Shown piece after piece: positions 54,125-62,770 of a stretch of 64,000 nucleotides of DNA. The notes beneath the pieces were generated by a model that was given only the letters and a program-made list of their open reading frames with translations, did not search any database and had not been told where the DNA came from. Each line of letters begins with the position of its first letter. Positions within the stretch are counted from its first letter, which is position 1. This DNA is from Sulfuriferula plumbiphila (GTDB taxonomy: Bacteria; Pseudomonadota; Gammaproteobacteria; Burkholderiales; Sulfuriferulaceae). Both the position numbers and the translations under genes were made by a program. Location: positions 3,288,585 through 3,352,584 of the forward strand of contig NZ_AP021884.1 of the NCBI RefSeq assembly GCF_009938015.1, written 5' to 3'.

Positions 54125-55771
54125 CTACAGATCACCTTTGAACGCAGCCTCTCGCAGCATGGCGATTCTGCGCGCCAGGCGCTGCCAGATGCGGCGCAAG
54201 CGCTGAGGGTCTAGCGCACGCTCGGTATTGAGGCGCATTGCCCAGCGCCGCTCGTCTGCGCCCAGCGGCTGGCGGGTTTCGAGCTGGCGTTCGAGTACAG
54301 CGAGGCCCGCCTCGGAAGCGTCCGTACCGAGGCGTTCCCGCGCCTGTACCCGCAGGCGCAGGGTGGATACGCTGGCGCGGTAGTCAACGATGACGAAGGG
54401 CACGCCAAGTGCCTGCGCCAACGCGTGGAATTGATCGCGCTGCCAGCGGGCAATGAAGGTGGCATCCGCGATTACCGGGAATCCTGCCGCTATAACAGGC
54501 CATGCCAGTTCTGCCAGGCGCTGGTAAGTGGCGCGCGTGCTGGCGCGGGAATACAGGCCGCCCTCCACCCCGGAACCGGTGCGCGCATCGGCACGCAGGT
54601 AGTGCAGGCGCTTGCGCTCCACGTCGGAGCGAATACACACGGCGCCCAGGGTTTCCAGCATGGACTGGGAGAACACGGTCTTGCCGCTGCCGGACAGGCC
54701 ATGATTGATGATGAGCGCTGGCTGATCCGGTTTGAAAAACGCCAGTGCCAGCTTCAAATGACGCAGGCAGTCGCGTAGCGCACGGGCTTTTTCGGCTTTG
54801 CCCACGTCCGGCTGGCGCGCACGCATGCCGTTCACCTTGGCGCGCACCATAGCACGGTAAGCGAGATAAAACCGCAGTACCGCCAGCCCGGCGTAGTCAC
54901 CGCTGCGGGCGAGATACGCATTGAGAAAGCGGAATGCCAACGGCGTGTGGTTGCGGACGACAAGGTCCATGACCAGAAACGCAAGCTCGCTCATCACGTC
55001 AATCCAGCGCAGGTTGGGGTTGAACTCGATGCAGTCGAACACAATGATGCGCCCATCCACCAGCGCAATGTTTCCCAGATGCAGGTCACCGTGGCACTCG
55101 CGCACCCATCCCGTCCGCCGACGCACGGCAAAGGTTTGCTGGAGCTGTGCATAGGCGGATTCGGCAGCAGCCCGAACCGCCTCCAGCTGCGCCTGCAGAT
55201 CGGGGCGCATGAGTAGCGGGCGCAGCTGGTCAAAGTTCTGGCGTACCGGGGTCATGATATTTTCCGGCGATCCATACTGGCTGCCCTGGCTCGCCGCCGG
55301 CAGGCGGGTGTGGAAATCCGCAATCAGCGCCGCCAGGCCATCCATATGCGCCGCGGTCAGTTCACCGCGCGCCAACATCCCGTCGAACAGCCCCTCCTGG
55401 CCAAAGCGGCGCATTCTCACCGCGTATTCGATAGCCGGCTCAATGCCCATATGCGGGGCGTCAACGCTGCCGCCGATGGGGACCACGTCGAGATAGATGT
55501 CCGGCGCCAACCGGCGGTTGAGGCGCAACTCTTCGGCGCAGCAGAAACGACGCCGGTTCAGGGTGGAGAAATCGAGAAAGCCCAGATCCAGGGGTTTCTT
55601 GATTTTGTAGGCATAGTCGCCTACCAGCAGCACGTGAGAGATGTGGGTTTCCAGCGCCTGCATATTGACAGCGGAATGCGAATAACACGCGGGTTCTCGC
55701 AATGACGCCACCAATCGCGTCTGCGCTGCGGGCGTCAGTTCGGGAAGATGGGGCGCGGCTGGTGCGGGCAT
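54125..55771 (-). CDS. Fusion of aminoglycoside phosphotransferase-like and P-loop kinase domains
   Basis: A 548-residue cytoplasmic protein. Residues 1-330 resemble the APH/choline kinase fold, with HVLLVGDYAYKIKKPLDLGF and the catalytic ECHGDLHLGNIAL followed by VFDCIEFNP. Residues about 345-520 form a P-loop kinase of the AAA_33 type with GLSGSGKTVFSQ and ADATFIARWQRD. This fusion is widespread in Proteobacteria and of unknown substrate; it is not an antibiotic resistance gene by itself. The start at 55771 is chosen as the first ATG followed by family homology. Confidence 0.85.
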   Translation of the reverse strand: MPAPAAPHLPELTPAAQTRLVASLREPACYSHSAVNMQALETHISHVLLVGDYAYKIKKPLDLGFLDFSTLNRRRFCCAEELRLNRRLAPDIYLDVVPIGGSVDAPHMGIEPAIEYAVRMRRFGQEGLFDGMLARGELTAAHMDGLAALIADFHTRLPAASQGSQYGSPENIMTPVRQNFDQLRPLLMRPDLQAQLEAVRAAAESAYAQLQQTFAVRRRTGWVRECHGDLHLGNIALVDGRIIVFDCIEFNPNLRWIDVMSELAFLVMDLVVRNHTPLAFRFLNAYLARSGDYAGLAVLRFYLAYRAMVRAKVNGMRARQPDVGKAEKARALRDCLRHLKLALAFFKPDQPALIINHGLSGSGKTVFSQSMLETLGAVCIRSDVERKRLHYLRADARTGSGVEGGLYSRASTRATYQRLAELAWPVIAAGFPVIADATFIARWQRDQFHALAQALGVPFVIVDYRASVSTLRLRVQARERLGTDASEAGLAVLERQLETRQPLGADERRWAMRLNTERALDPQRLRRIWQRLARRIAMLREAAFKGDL

Positions 55772-56099
55772 CGGCGATGGATTCAACCTAGAAACCGTAG
55801 CTGGACGCGCCTGATGGTGCGTCTGGGCGTGTGGCTGCCGCGAAGCAACGAGGCAGCAGGCCGCGGCCTGCAACGAGGCGCGACAAAGGCAGGCGCGCGA
55901 CCGGACGTACCGGCGGGTGCGTAGCAATGTCACCCAGAAGGTGAATGCGAACGAAGGCAGAACACTCAGTATTCATGCGGCTCTCATGAGGGAAATGAGC
56001 GATCAACTACGGTTTTTAGGTTCAATACATGGGTTCGTGGCGAGCGGCCCAGCATCCTCCCGGGAGACGGAATTAGCAGCAATTCGTATCGTGCACGCG

Positions 56100-56501
56100 C
56101 TATCGGGCAGCCGGGATCTCGGTACCTTGCGGGGCGTCCTCTGCACTGGGCGGCTCGGTTTCGCCGGGCCGCTTTTCGTGGGTCTTCACATCGCCGCGCT
56201 GGCGTCGGCCATAATCCTCCAGCTTGCGTTTGGCCGCCTCAAAGGCATCGCGCAGGGCAACGTAAACATCTTCGCTTTGATCATGGTTAATAACGATCTC
56301 GCTACCTGGCACTGTGAGATCAATGCGCACGTTGAATTGCTTGCCCTTGTGCTTATGTTTGTGGGGCATCTCCACCACCACGCGGCAGCCCATCAGGGGC
56401 GGGTAAAACCGTTCGAGTTTGGCGGCCTTTTCACGGATGTGGCTGTCCAAAGCCTCGGAAGCCGGCATGTCGCGTACAGTAATTTGCAGGGGTATTTGCA
56501 T
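56100..56501 (-). CDS. hpf: Ribosome hibernation promoting factor family protein
   Basis: A 133-residue HPF/RaiA protein: MQIPLQITVRDMPASEALDSHI, then basic strand VVVEMPHKHKHKGKQFNVRI and DVYVALRDAFEAAKRKLEDY. It binds and inactivates ribosomes in stationary phase. The polar C-terminal tail (THEKRPGETEPPSAEDAP) is longer than in short HPF but has no dimerisation domain. Normally next to rpoN, here it stands alone. Confidence 0.88.
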   Translation of the reverse strand: MQIPLQITVRDMPASEALDSHIREKAAKLERFYPPLMGCRVVVEMPHKHKHKGKQFNVRIDLTVPGSEIVINHDQSEDVYVALRDAFEAAKRKLEDYGRRQRGDVKTHEKRPGETEPPSAEDAPQGTEIPAAR

Positions 56502-56608
56502 GACTGGTCCTTGTTGGCTGGCTGAACGTGCGTGCGCGTCACGCTATTCATCATAGACGTGGAGTAGCCACCCTGACAGTCATAAAAATCAGTCTGGCGG
56601 CAACCCGC

Positions 56609-57754
56609 TCAGGGCATCAGTGCTGGCAGCCGTTTGGCCAACGCCTGACGCTGGCCGGCCTGTTTTCCGGTCAATGCGAAGCCAAGCAAGCCTTGTTGAT
56701 CATCCTGATACAGGGCGCACACTCCTTCTTCCCCACAAGCCACCTGCCAGCTTCCTGCCAGGCCTTCCGCAACAGTGGCAACCGCCACCGGGCATGCCGG
56801 CGTTTTCACCATCACCGGCATGGCGGGATACACCACCTCTGTCGGCGTGCCTGCGAGCGTGGCAGCCAACGCTCGCGCCTGCGCCATGAGCGGCATGACA
56901 TAAGGTAACACGTGGCCCGCCACCTCGGCACAATCACCCAGTGCATACACACCAGCGGCGCTGGTCTCGAGTAAGCGGTTGACCTGAATTCCGCGTGCCG
57001 CGCGGATGCCGGCCGCTTGCGCCAGCGTCACGCGTGGGCGCAGGCCGATTGCGGCAAGCACAGCGTCGGCGGCGATTATCACACCATCATCCAGGGTTAC
57101 CGCATAACCCGCCGCCGCATGATTGACTGCCGTGGCGGTATGCCCAAGATGCCAGGTCACCCCCACCCCGGCCAACCCACGCTGCAAATCCTGCGCGGCG
57201 GCCTCGGGGAGCAGCCGATCCAGCGGGTGCAGGGCCGGGTGCACGATATCCACCTGGTGGCCTGCGTGCGACAAGTCATTGGCAAATTCACAGCCGATCA
57301 GTCCGCCGCCCAGAATCGTCACGCGTCTGGCGCCAGCCATACGCTCACGAAAACGCGCATAGTCCATCAAATCATTGACTGACAACACGCTGTCCGCTGC
57401 ATTCCCCGCCAGTTGCGGTCGCACCGGATCGGCGCCCAGCGCCAGCACCAGCTTGCTGTATGCGATGACGCGTTGGGCGACGCGCACGCTACGAGCCACC
57501 GGATCAATTTCCTCAACCCGGCTAAAGGCCAGCACTTCGGCGTTGAGCTGCTCTGCCATGACCGGGGCAAAGGCGCCTGCCAGCTGGTCGGCGGTTTTAC
57601 CTTGCGCCAATGCATTGGACAGCAGCGGTTTGCTGTAATAGCGGCCATCATCCGCGGTGATGATGATAAGCGGCACGGCCTTGTCCAGTTTGCGCAACTC
57701 GCGTGCCAGCGTGTACCCCGCGAGGCCGCTGCCAATGATGACGATGTGTTCCAT
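56609..57754 (-). CDS. Rubredoxin-NAD(+) reductase-like FAD enzyme
   Basis: A 381-residue pyridine nucleotide-disulfide oxidoreductase-type flavoprotein. FAD-binding GSGLAGYTLAREL is at residues 8-20, a second nucleotide motif ILGGGLIGCEFAN lies near 148-160, and YALGDCAEVAGHVLPYVMPLMAQA closes the FAD site. It resembles rubredoxin reductase of alkane-oxidising and aerotolerant systems. The rubredoxin gene lies 180 bases upstream in the same direction, then rubrerythrin. Start at 57754 follows CAAGGAAAACAA. Confidence 0.88.
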   Translation of the reverse strand: MEHIVIIGSGLAGYTLARELRKLDKAVPLIIITADDGRYYSKPLLSNALAQGKTADQLAGAFAPVMAEQLNAEVLAFSRVEEIDPVARSVRVAQRVIAYSKLVLALGADPVRPQLAGNAADSVLSVNDLMDYARFRERMAGARRVTILGGGLIGCEFANDLSHAGHQVDIVHPALHPLDRLLPEAAAQDLQRGLAGVGVTWHLGHTATAVNHAAAGYAVTLDDGVIIAADAVLAAIGLRPRVTLAQAAGIRAARGIQVNRLLETSAAGVYALGDCAEVAGHVLPYVMPLMAQARALAATLAGTPTEVVYPAMPVMVKTPACPVAVATVAEGLAGSWQVACGEEGVCALYQDDQQGLLGFALTGKQAGQRQALAKRLPALMP

Positions 57755-57933
57755 TTGTTTTCCTTGTATCTCAAAAACGGCTTTTAACCATGGAAACATA
57801 ATTGGGATCAATGCGTTGCACAGTCTGCCCCTATCACCCACCGCGCAAAATCCGCGTTCCCGAATCCTTGGCTTTCTCCCGTGCTCCCTGTGGCTAAGCG
57901 CTGTTTCCAGGTTAATCGTGACCGGGTGGCGCC

Positions 57934-58098
57934 CTACACTGCCACCATTTCAAAATCGGCCTTGGCTACGCCGCAGTCGGGGCAAGCCCAGCCCTCGGGT
58001 ATGTCCTGCCAGCGCGTGCCGGGAGCGATCCCTTCTTCCGGCAAGCCAGCCGCTTCGTCATAGATAAAACCGCACACTACACATGTCCATACTTTCAT
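57934..58098 (-). CDS. Rubredoxin
   Basis: A 54-residue rubredoxin with the iron-binding pairs CVVCG (Cys6, Cys9) and CPDCG (Cys39, Cys42) and the usual DPxxG-like loop [12 protein letters not shown]. It carries single electrons, here probably from the reductase encoded downstream to the rubrerythrin encoded 40 bases upstream. The start MKVWTC at 58098 is preceded by CAGGAGCAAGATA. The longer frame is not conserved. Confidence 0.95.
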   Translation of the reverse strand: MKVWTCVVCGFIYDEAAGLPEEGIAPGTRWQDIPEGWACPDCGVAKADFEMVAV

Positions 58099-58138
58099 TA
58101 TCTTGCTCCTGAATTCAAAAATTGCCTGGCTGAGCACC

Positions 58139-58612
58139 TTACGCCGTCACTTGCGCGAGCGTGGCACGGTAGTGATTCGCATGCTTTTCTTCCACTTTGG
58201 CGAGCGCCGCGAAACGTTTTGCCGCTTTTTCCAGAATCGCCTGGAAGCGCGCTGCGTGTTCCCTTGATTCCGCGATCTGCTCGTCGATTTCCACTATCGC
58301 AGCGTGGTTGCCTTCTTCGACTGCCGCATGGCGGAAGCCGGGATACATCTCAGTGTATTCGTAGGTCTCGCCCTCGATCGCCATTTCCAGGCAGCGCGCC
58401 GCGGTCATCTCGGTCTTGGGATAGAGCAGATCGAGGTGGCCGAAGGCATGCTGCACTTCCTGCATGGCGGTTTCCTCGAACACCCGGGCAGAGGCCTCGT
58501 CTCCCGCAGCGCGGCATATTTTAGCGAAGTACATGTACTTGATATAAGCCATCGATTCGCCTGCAAAGGCAGACTCGATGTTTTTGACTGTGACAGACTC
58601 AGGGTATTCCAT
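58139..58612 (-). CDS. Rubrerythrin-family diiron protein without rubredoxin domain
   Basis: A 157-residue ferritin-like four-helix protein with the diiron carboxylates in [60 protein letters not shown] and [10 protein letters not shown]. Classical rubrerythrin has a C-terminal rubredoxin domain; here it is lacking and a separate rubredoxin gene lies 40 bases downstream. Peroxide reduction is the likely role. AAAAAGGAGATGCAAA precedes the ATG. Confidence 0.9.
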   Translation of the reverse strand: MEYPESVTVKNIESAFAGESMAYIKYMYFAKICRAAGDEASARVFEETAMQEVQHAFGHLDLLYPKTEMTAARCLEMAIEGETYEYTEMYPGFRHAAVEEGNHAAIVEIDEQIAESREHAARFQAILEKAAKRFAALAKVEEKHANHYRATLAQVTA

Positions 58613-58746
58613 TTTGCATCTCCTTTTTGGTTGCCAGCCCAGATGTTTCATCGGGGCTGGGCGGGCACTCCCCCCACGCATCGCATGTTACGGAGATACG
58701 ATAGATTTATCTAATTGATTATTGTAATTTAATAGATATTAAAATT

Positions 58747-59691
58747 CTATCGGATGATGGTCGAAGACTTATATTCCTTTATGCAGGGCAAATCGCTTAA
58801 CAGCACCGCCTGGCGCACCACCTCCAGCGCCTCCGGGCGGGTAAAGCTTTTGCGCCAGGCCAGTGCTACCGGCCGGTCCGGCGCGGGGTCGGAAAACGGC
58901 CGGAACACCAGCAGCCCCTGCTCAGTTGCCCCAGTCGGTACCGCCGTGCACGGCATCACGGTAATCCCCGCCCCGGAAGCCACCATATGGCGTATGGTTT
59001 CCAGACTGCTCGATTCCAGAGTCTTCTGCATGCTGCCCGGTGTAGCCGCAGTGCGATTGAGTGCCGGGCATACCTTCAGCACCTGATCGCGGAAGCAGTG
59101 CCCCGAGCCCAGCAGCAGCAGGCTCTCCTGGATCAGCTCGTTAGCATTTATGGTGGACTTCGCGCACCATGCATGCCCCGCCGGCAGCGCCACCTGAAAC
59201 GGTTCCGTGTAGAGCATCAGGGTATCAATACCCGGCTCGTCGAACGGCAGCGAAATAATGATCGCATCCAGCTCGCCCCGCCTGAGCTTCTCCGCCAGCC
59301 TGGCGGTAAAGTTCTCTTCCAGCAGTAGCGGCATGTGCGGTGCCAGCGCGTGCAGCTGCGGGATCAACTGCGGCAACAGGTACGGCGCAATGGTATAAAT
59401 CGCGCCCAGCCGCAACGGCCCCACCAGCGGGTCCTTGCTCTGCTGCGCCAGCGCCTTGAGATCACCGGCCAGTTCCAGAATATGCGCCGCCTGTTCGACA
59501 ATCCGTGCACCAACCGGCGTCACCGTCACCTCGCTGTTGCCGCGTTCGAACAGTGCCACACCCAGCTCGTCTTCCAGCTTCTTGATGCCGACGCTAAGCG
59601 TGGGCTGGGACACAAAACAAGCCTCCGCCGCGCGGCCAAAATGGCGCGCGCGGTCGACTGCGACGATGTAACGCAATTCAGTGAGAGTCAT
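58747..59691 (-). CDS. oxyR: OxyR peroxide-sensing LysR regulator
   Basis: A 314-residue LysR regulator with an N-terminal helix-turn-helix (LTELRYIVAVDRARHFGRAAEACFVSQPTLSVGIKKLE). The redox pair is visible as Cys199 and Cys208 in GSGHCFRDQVLKVCP, matching the numbering of E. coli OxyR. The start MTLTELRY at 59691 matches other OxyR proteins. Rubrerythrin on the same side and catalase 3 kb away are natural targets. Confidence 0.93.
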   Translation of the reverse strand: MTLTELRYIVAVDRARHFGRAAEACFVSQPTLSVGIKKLEDELGVALFERGNSEVTVTPVGARIVEQAAHILELAGDLKALAQQSKDPLVGPLRLGAIYTIAPYLLPQLIPQLHALAPHMPLLLEENFTARLAEKLRRGELDAIIISLPFDEPGIDTLMLYTEPFQVALPAGHAWCAKSTINANELIQESLLLLGSGHCFRDQVLKVCPALNRTAATPGSMQKTLESSSLETIRHMVASGAGITVMPCTAVPTGATEQGLLVFRPFSDPAPDRPVALAWRKSFTRPEALEVVRQAVLLSDLPCIKEYKSSTIIR

Positions 59692-59878
59692 GCGGAGGAG
59701 TGTAACCCAAGCCGATCCGGCATCGAAGTGGCATCGCCAGCCCCACCCTTCCCACACGATCCGGTTCTCGTCAGGCCACCCGAACTGGCGGCAAACCCAA
59801 ATCGGTTTGTCTCACTATGTGCGATCTCGTACAGAGCTTGGCAGGCACTCGGCATATCGTATCTATTCATGGGCGGAT

Positions 59879-60910
59879 TCAAGCCTGAAGTGCAATCGCG
59901 TTATGACGCGAGTGTAGCTTCTTCCAAAAAACCTCGTGAGGTGTTTTGAAGCCGAGGCACTTTCTGGGTCGATGGTTGAGGTAATGCATGGCGATAGAGA
60001 TGTCCTTTTTGGTAATGGAATCGAAGCGCATTTTCTTTGGGAAGAATTCGCGGATGAGGCCGTTCATGTTCTCGTTGGCGCCCCGTTCCCAGGAGGAATA
60101 GGGGTGAGCGAAGAACAAGTCAGCATCAAGTTCCTTGGCGATTCGCTCGTGCTGGGCGAACTCTCTGCAGTTGTCTGTCGTCAGCGTATGGACGCAGGCC
60201 GCAAAAGGCGTCAGCAGGGAAATCAGGGTGTCCGAGACGGCCTGCGCGGTCTTGAACGGGACGTGGGCGAACAAAGCGTAGCGAGACGTACGCTCGTTCA
60301 TTGTGACGAGGGCCTGCTTCTGTCCGGCGCCAATGACCAAGTCCGCCTCCCAGTCACCGAAACGCTTGCGGCTGGCGACGATAGCAGGACGTTTGTCGAT
60401 CGAGACCTGGTGGGGAATCGTGCCACGTCGATCACGACCTCCATAGCGCTTCTTGCGGAGCTTCTGGCAGCGCAGGGCACGGTGCAGGGTACCACCGGCG
60501 CGTTTGTCCGCGTAGATACGTTGGTAGATGGCTTCGTGGCTGACGGTGGGTTGCCCGTTGGCCTTGAAGTAGCCAGAGATCTGCTCTGGACTCCAGGTCT
60601 CGGTAAGCCTGGTCTCGACCAAGGACCATGTATCGGCGCAAATGCGAGGGCCGTTCTCACACGCCAGCAGCCGGGCCTGATAGAGCGCATGTGCCTGCTT
60701 GGGCCTGTAGCCACGCTCTCCACGATTACGCAACATCTCCCGGCCTATGGTTGATTTGTGACGGTTCATTACTTGGGCAATGTCGCTTCGGTCATGTCCG
60801 GTCGGATTTGAACTCGCGGAGCATCTGCTGGAGCTGGTGTTAAAGAAGGGCGGTTTGCAGATATTGTAAAGGATGCGGTGAATAGCGGGCATACCGTACT
60901 CATCGCACAT
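59879..60910 (-). mobile_element. IS30-family transposase
   Basis: A 343-residue IS30 transposase. The helix-turn-helix DIAQVMNRHKSTIGREMLRN (about 43-62) and the DDE core are visible: Asp in GDWEADLVIGAG, Asp in TTDNCREFAQHE, and Glu in ERGANENMNGLIREFF. The first 40 residues do not match the usual IS30 N-terminus (Y-x-x-L-T-x-x-x-R), so the 5' end may be frameshifted or truncated. I could not find matching terminal inverted repeats, so element borders are not given. Confidence 0.85.
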
Positions 60911-61576
60911 GCTGCAACGGAAGCGGAAACCGTGATAGCGCAGGATATGATTTAGGGCTTCCGTATCTGAGACGAGGGATATTCAGTCCGTGTAGGTACA
61001 CGTATAATTTAGTCGTGGTGCATGCGTTCAACGCCGATCGGGGAAGGTTCGCGTTTGCCGCCCTTTGGATAGGGGGCTCGATGACAGCGCCGCGCCGACT
61101 CAAGGGCGCGTTTTCTTCTTGACGCAATACTCGACGCTTGGTAAAAGCTCAGCTATTGTGAGGTGATGAGGGCTTTACTCATGACTCAGGTCGCTGTGAA
61201 TACTTGCTGGTCAATTAACGTTCAACGCTGCTGCGAAATTGTCAAAGCACAGGTGAATCATCGGCATTTCTGTAACGCATGTAACACTTCGAGATTGAAT
61301 CCACGGCTGGACAGAGCACAGCTGACCGAATGCCAAGATGGAACCCGGGTGAGGTCACACAATGCCTGGGGTCTACTGCGGTATTTCTATATGTACGATA
61401 ACGCACAGAGCATTTTGGAGAAGAAAGAGGATAATGATGCAACGGTCACGATTTCGAAGGAGTTTGGTTTAATATTGATTGAATTCACGATGCATGATCG
61501 TAGGCAACGGCGGGCGGCGCAGATTTTCTAAAATGGCTTATGCCCATATCATTCAAAATACGCGGGAGAAACAATC
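60911..61576. other. Region without a recognisable gene after the transposase
   Basis: These 666 bases hold no gene I can support. A 122-codon plus-strand frame (61163-61531) has odd composition and no recognisable motif, and the start of the ompA-like gene follows. The strip 60960-61130 contains short open stretches in several frames, consistent with remnants of a mobile element or an older gene. Confidence 0.5.
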
Positions 61577-62260
61577 ATGACTGCAACAAAAAAACTGATT
61601 ATCGCCAGCATAGCTGCTGCATTATTGCCGAGCATGGCGATGGCGGAAAATTCCACTAACTACGGCTATCTGGTCGATTCGAATGGGAAGGTCGTCAAAA
61701 ACAACTACGGCGAGTGCTGGCATACCGGCTACTGGACGCCTGCGATGGCGACGTCTGAATGCGACCCTAAACTGGTCAAGAAAGAGGAAACGCCTGAACC
61801 TGTGATGGCAGCCCCGGCAGCGCAGCCTGCACCACAACCTCAACCTGCACCGGCAGCAGTTATGCCGCAGAAGGTCACTTTGTCTGCTGATGCGCTGTTC
61901 GACTTTGACAAGTCGACGCTGAAACCAGCGGGCAAGACAACGCTGGACGATTTGGTGCGTGATCTCAATGCCGCGAAGTACGATGAAATTCAGGTTACCG
62001 GCCATACCGACCGCATCGGCAGTGACGCATACAACCTGAAACTTTCGGAACGCCGCGCGGATTCAGTGAAGGACTATCTGGTAAGCAAGGGTATACCGGC
62101 CAACCTTATTAATGCGAAGGGCGTAGGCAAGGCCAATCCAGTTACCAAGCCAGGGGAATGCGCCGGACGGAAGAGCCCGAAAGTCATCGCCTGCCTGCAG
62201 CCGGACCGCCGCGTGGAAGTGGAAGTGACTGCTACCAAAGAGCCGGCACCAGCAAATTAA
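61577..62260 (+). CDS. OmpA-family outer membrane protein
   Basis: A 227-residue protein with a signal peptide (MTATKKLIIASIAAALLPSMAMA), a short GECWHTGYWTPAMATSECD segment, a proline-rich linker (about 80-95) and a C-terminal peptidoglycan-binding OmpA domain with TGHTDRIGSDAYNLKLSERRADSVKDYL. The eight-strand barrel of true OmpA is absent, so it probably acts as a tethered peptidoglycan-binding lipoprotein-like protein. GGGAGAAACAATC precedes the ATG. Confidence 0.92.
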   Translation: MTATKKLIIASIAAALLPSMAMAENSTNYGYLVDSNGKVVKNNYGECWHTGYWTPAMATSECDPKLVKKEETPEPVMAAPAAQPAPQPQPAPAAVMPQKVTLSADALFDFDKSTLKPAGKTTLDDLVRDLNAAKYDEIQVTGHTDRIGSDAYNLKLSERRADSVKDYLVSKGIPANLINAKGVGKANPVTKPGECAGRKSPKVIACLQPDRRVEVEVTATKEPAPAN

Positions 62261-62770
62261 TAGTATAAGGATACCTGCTGCTTGGCGCGCCTTTTGCAGC
62301 AGGTCATCCGCGGTTTGCATTTGAATTGTTTAGCCAACAGACAATTCAAAATTTTCTATTTGCCGTTTTATCACGGCGATAAAGACAAAGCGCCTTAAGA
62401 CAACTGCGTGGCCTATTCCAGACTTGCTTTAAATCACAAGGAACACCGCTGTTCCGGCAAAGGTTGCGCGGTTTTCGTTTTCTACGCACAAGGCTGGAGT
62501 CGTTGTCCAGGATTGCTTCCCCCTCACCCGCCGGCCACCTTCATTTTCACCCGAAATTTCCTGTAAAAGCAAACACGCCGCCATCTTTCCGCCAGTAGCG
62601 GGCAAGGTGATGCGCTCGTGCGCAGCAATAGTTAATTTCGATTGCAGCATTTGAAATAAACAATTGGTTAAATGATGTAGCGTGAGCTTAAATGGAAGCT
62701 GTGCAAACGCCCTTAGTGTTTGCATGGAATGTATTCATTTTGTACATCTTGTACATCAAAGGAGATGAAG
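62261..62770. other. Intergenic region between ompA-like gene and catalase
   Basis: About 510 bases without a supported gene. ACCTGCTGC and GCAGCAGGT (62273-62304) form a 9-base stem with a 14-base loop just after the ompA-like stop, a weak terminator candidate because no T run follows. The last 80 bases before the catalase ATG hold ATTTGAAATAAACAATTGG and CATTTTGTACATCTTGTACATC, where OxyR-type or other control sites would be expected. Confidence 0.4.

Noticed and set aside
54125-55771. Aminoglycoside resistance gene
   Set aside because: The APH-like half is fused to a P-loop kinase in a widespread chromosomal family; nothing suggests resistance.
61163-61531. A 122-codon frame between the transposase and the ompA-like gene
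   Set aside because: Irregular composition, no motif and no convincing ribosome binding site. I leave it as unassigned sequence.
60911-61576. Terminal inverted repeats of the IS30 element
   Set aside because: I compared sequence near 59870-59900 with that beyond 60910 and found no convincing complementary ends, so no element borders or target duplication are reported.
62429-62725. A 98-codon minus-strand frame before the catalase gene
   Set aside because: It covers the probable catalase promoter and has no family features.
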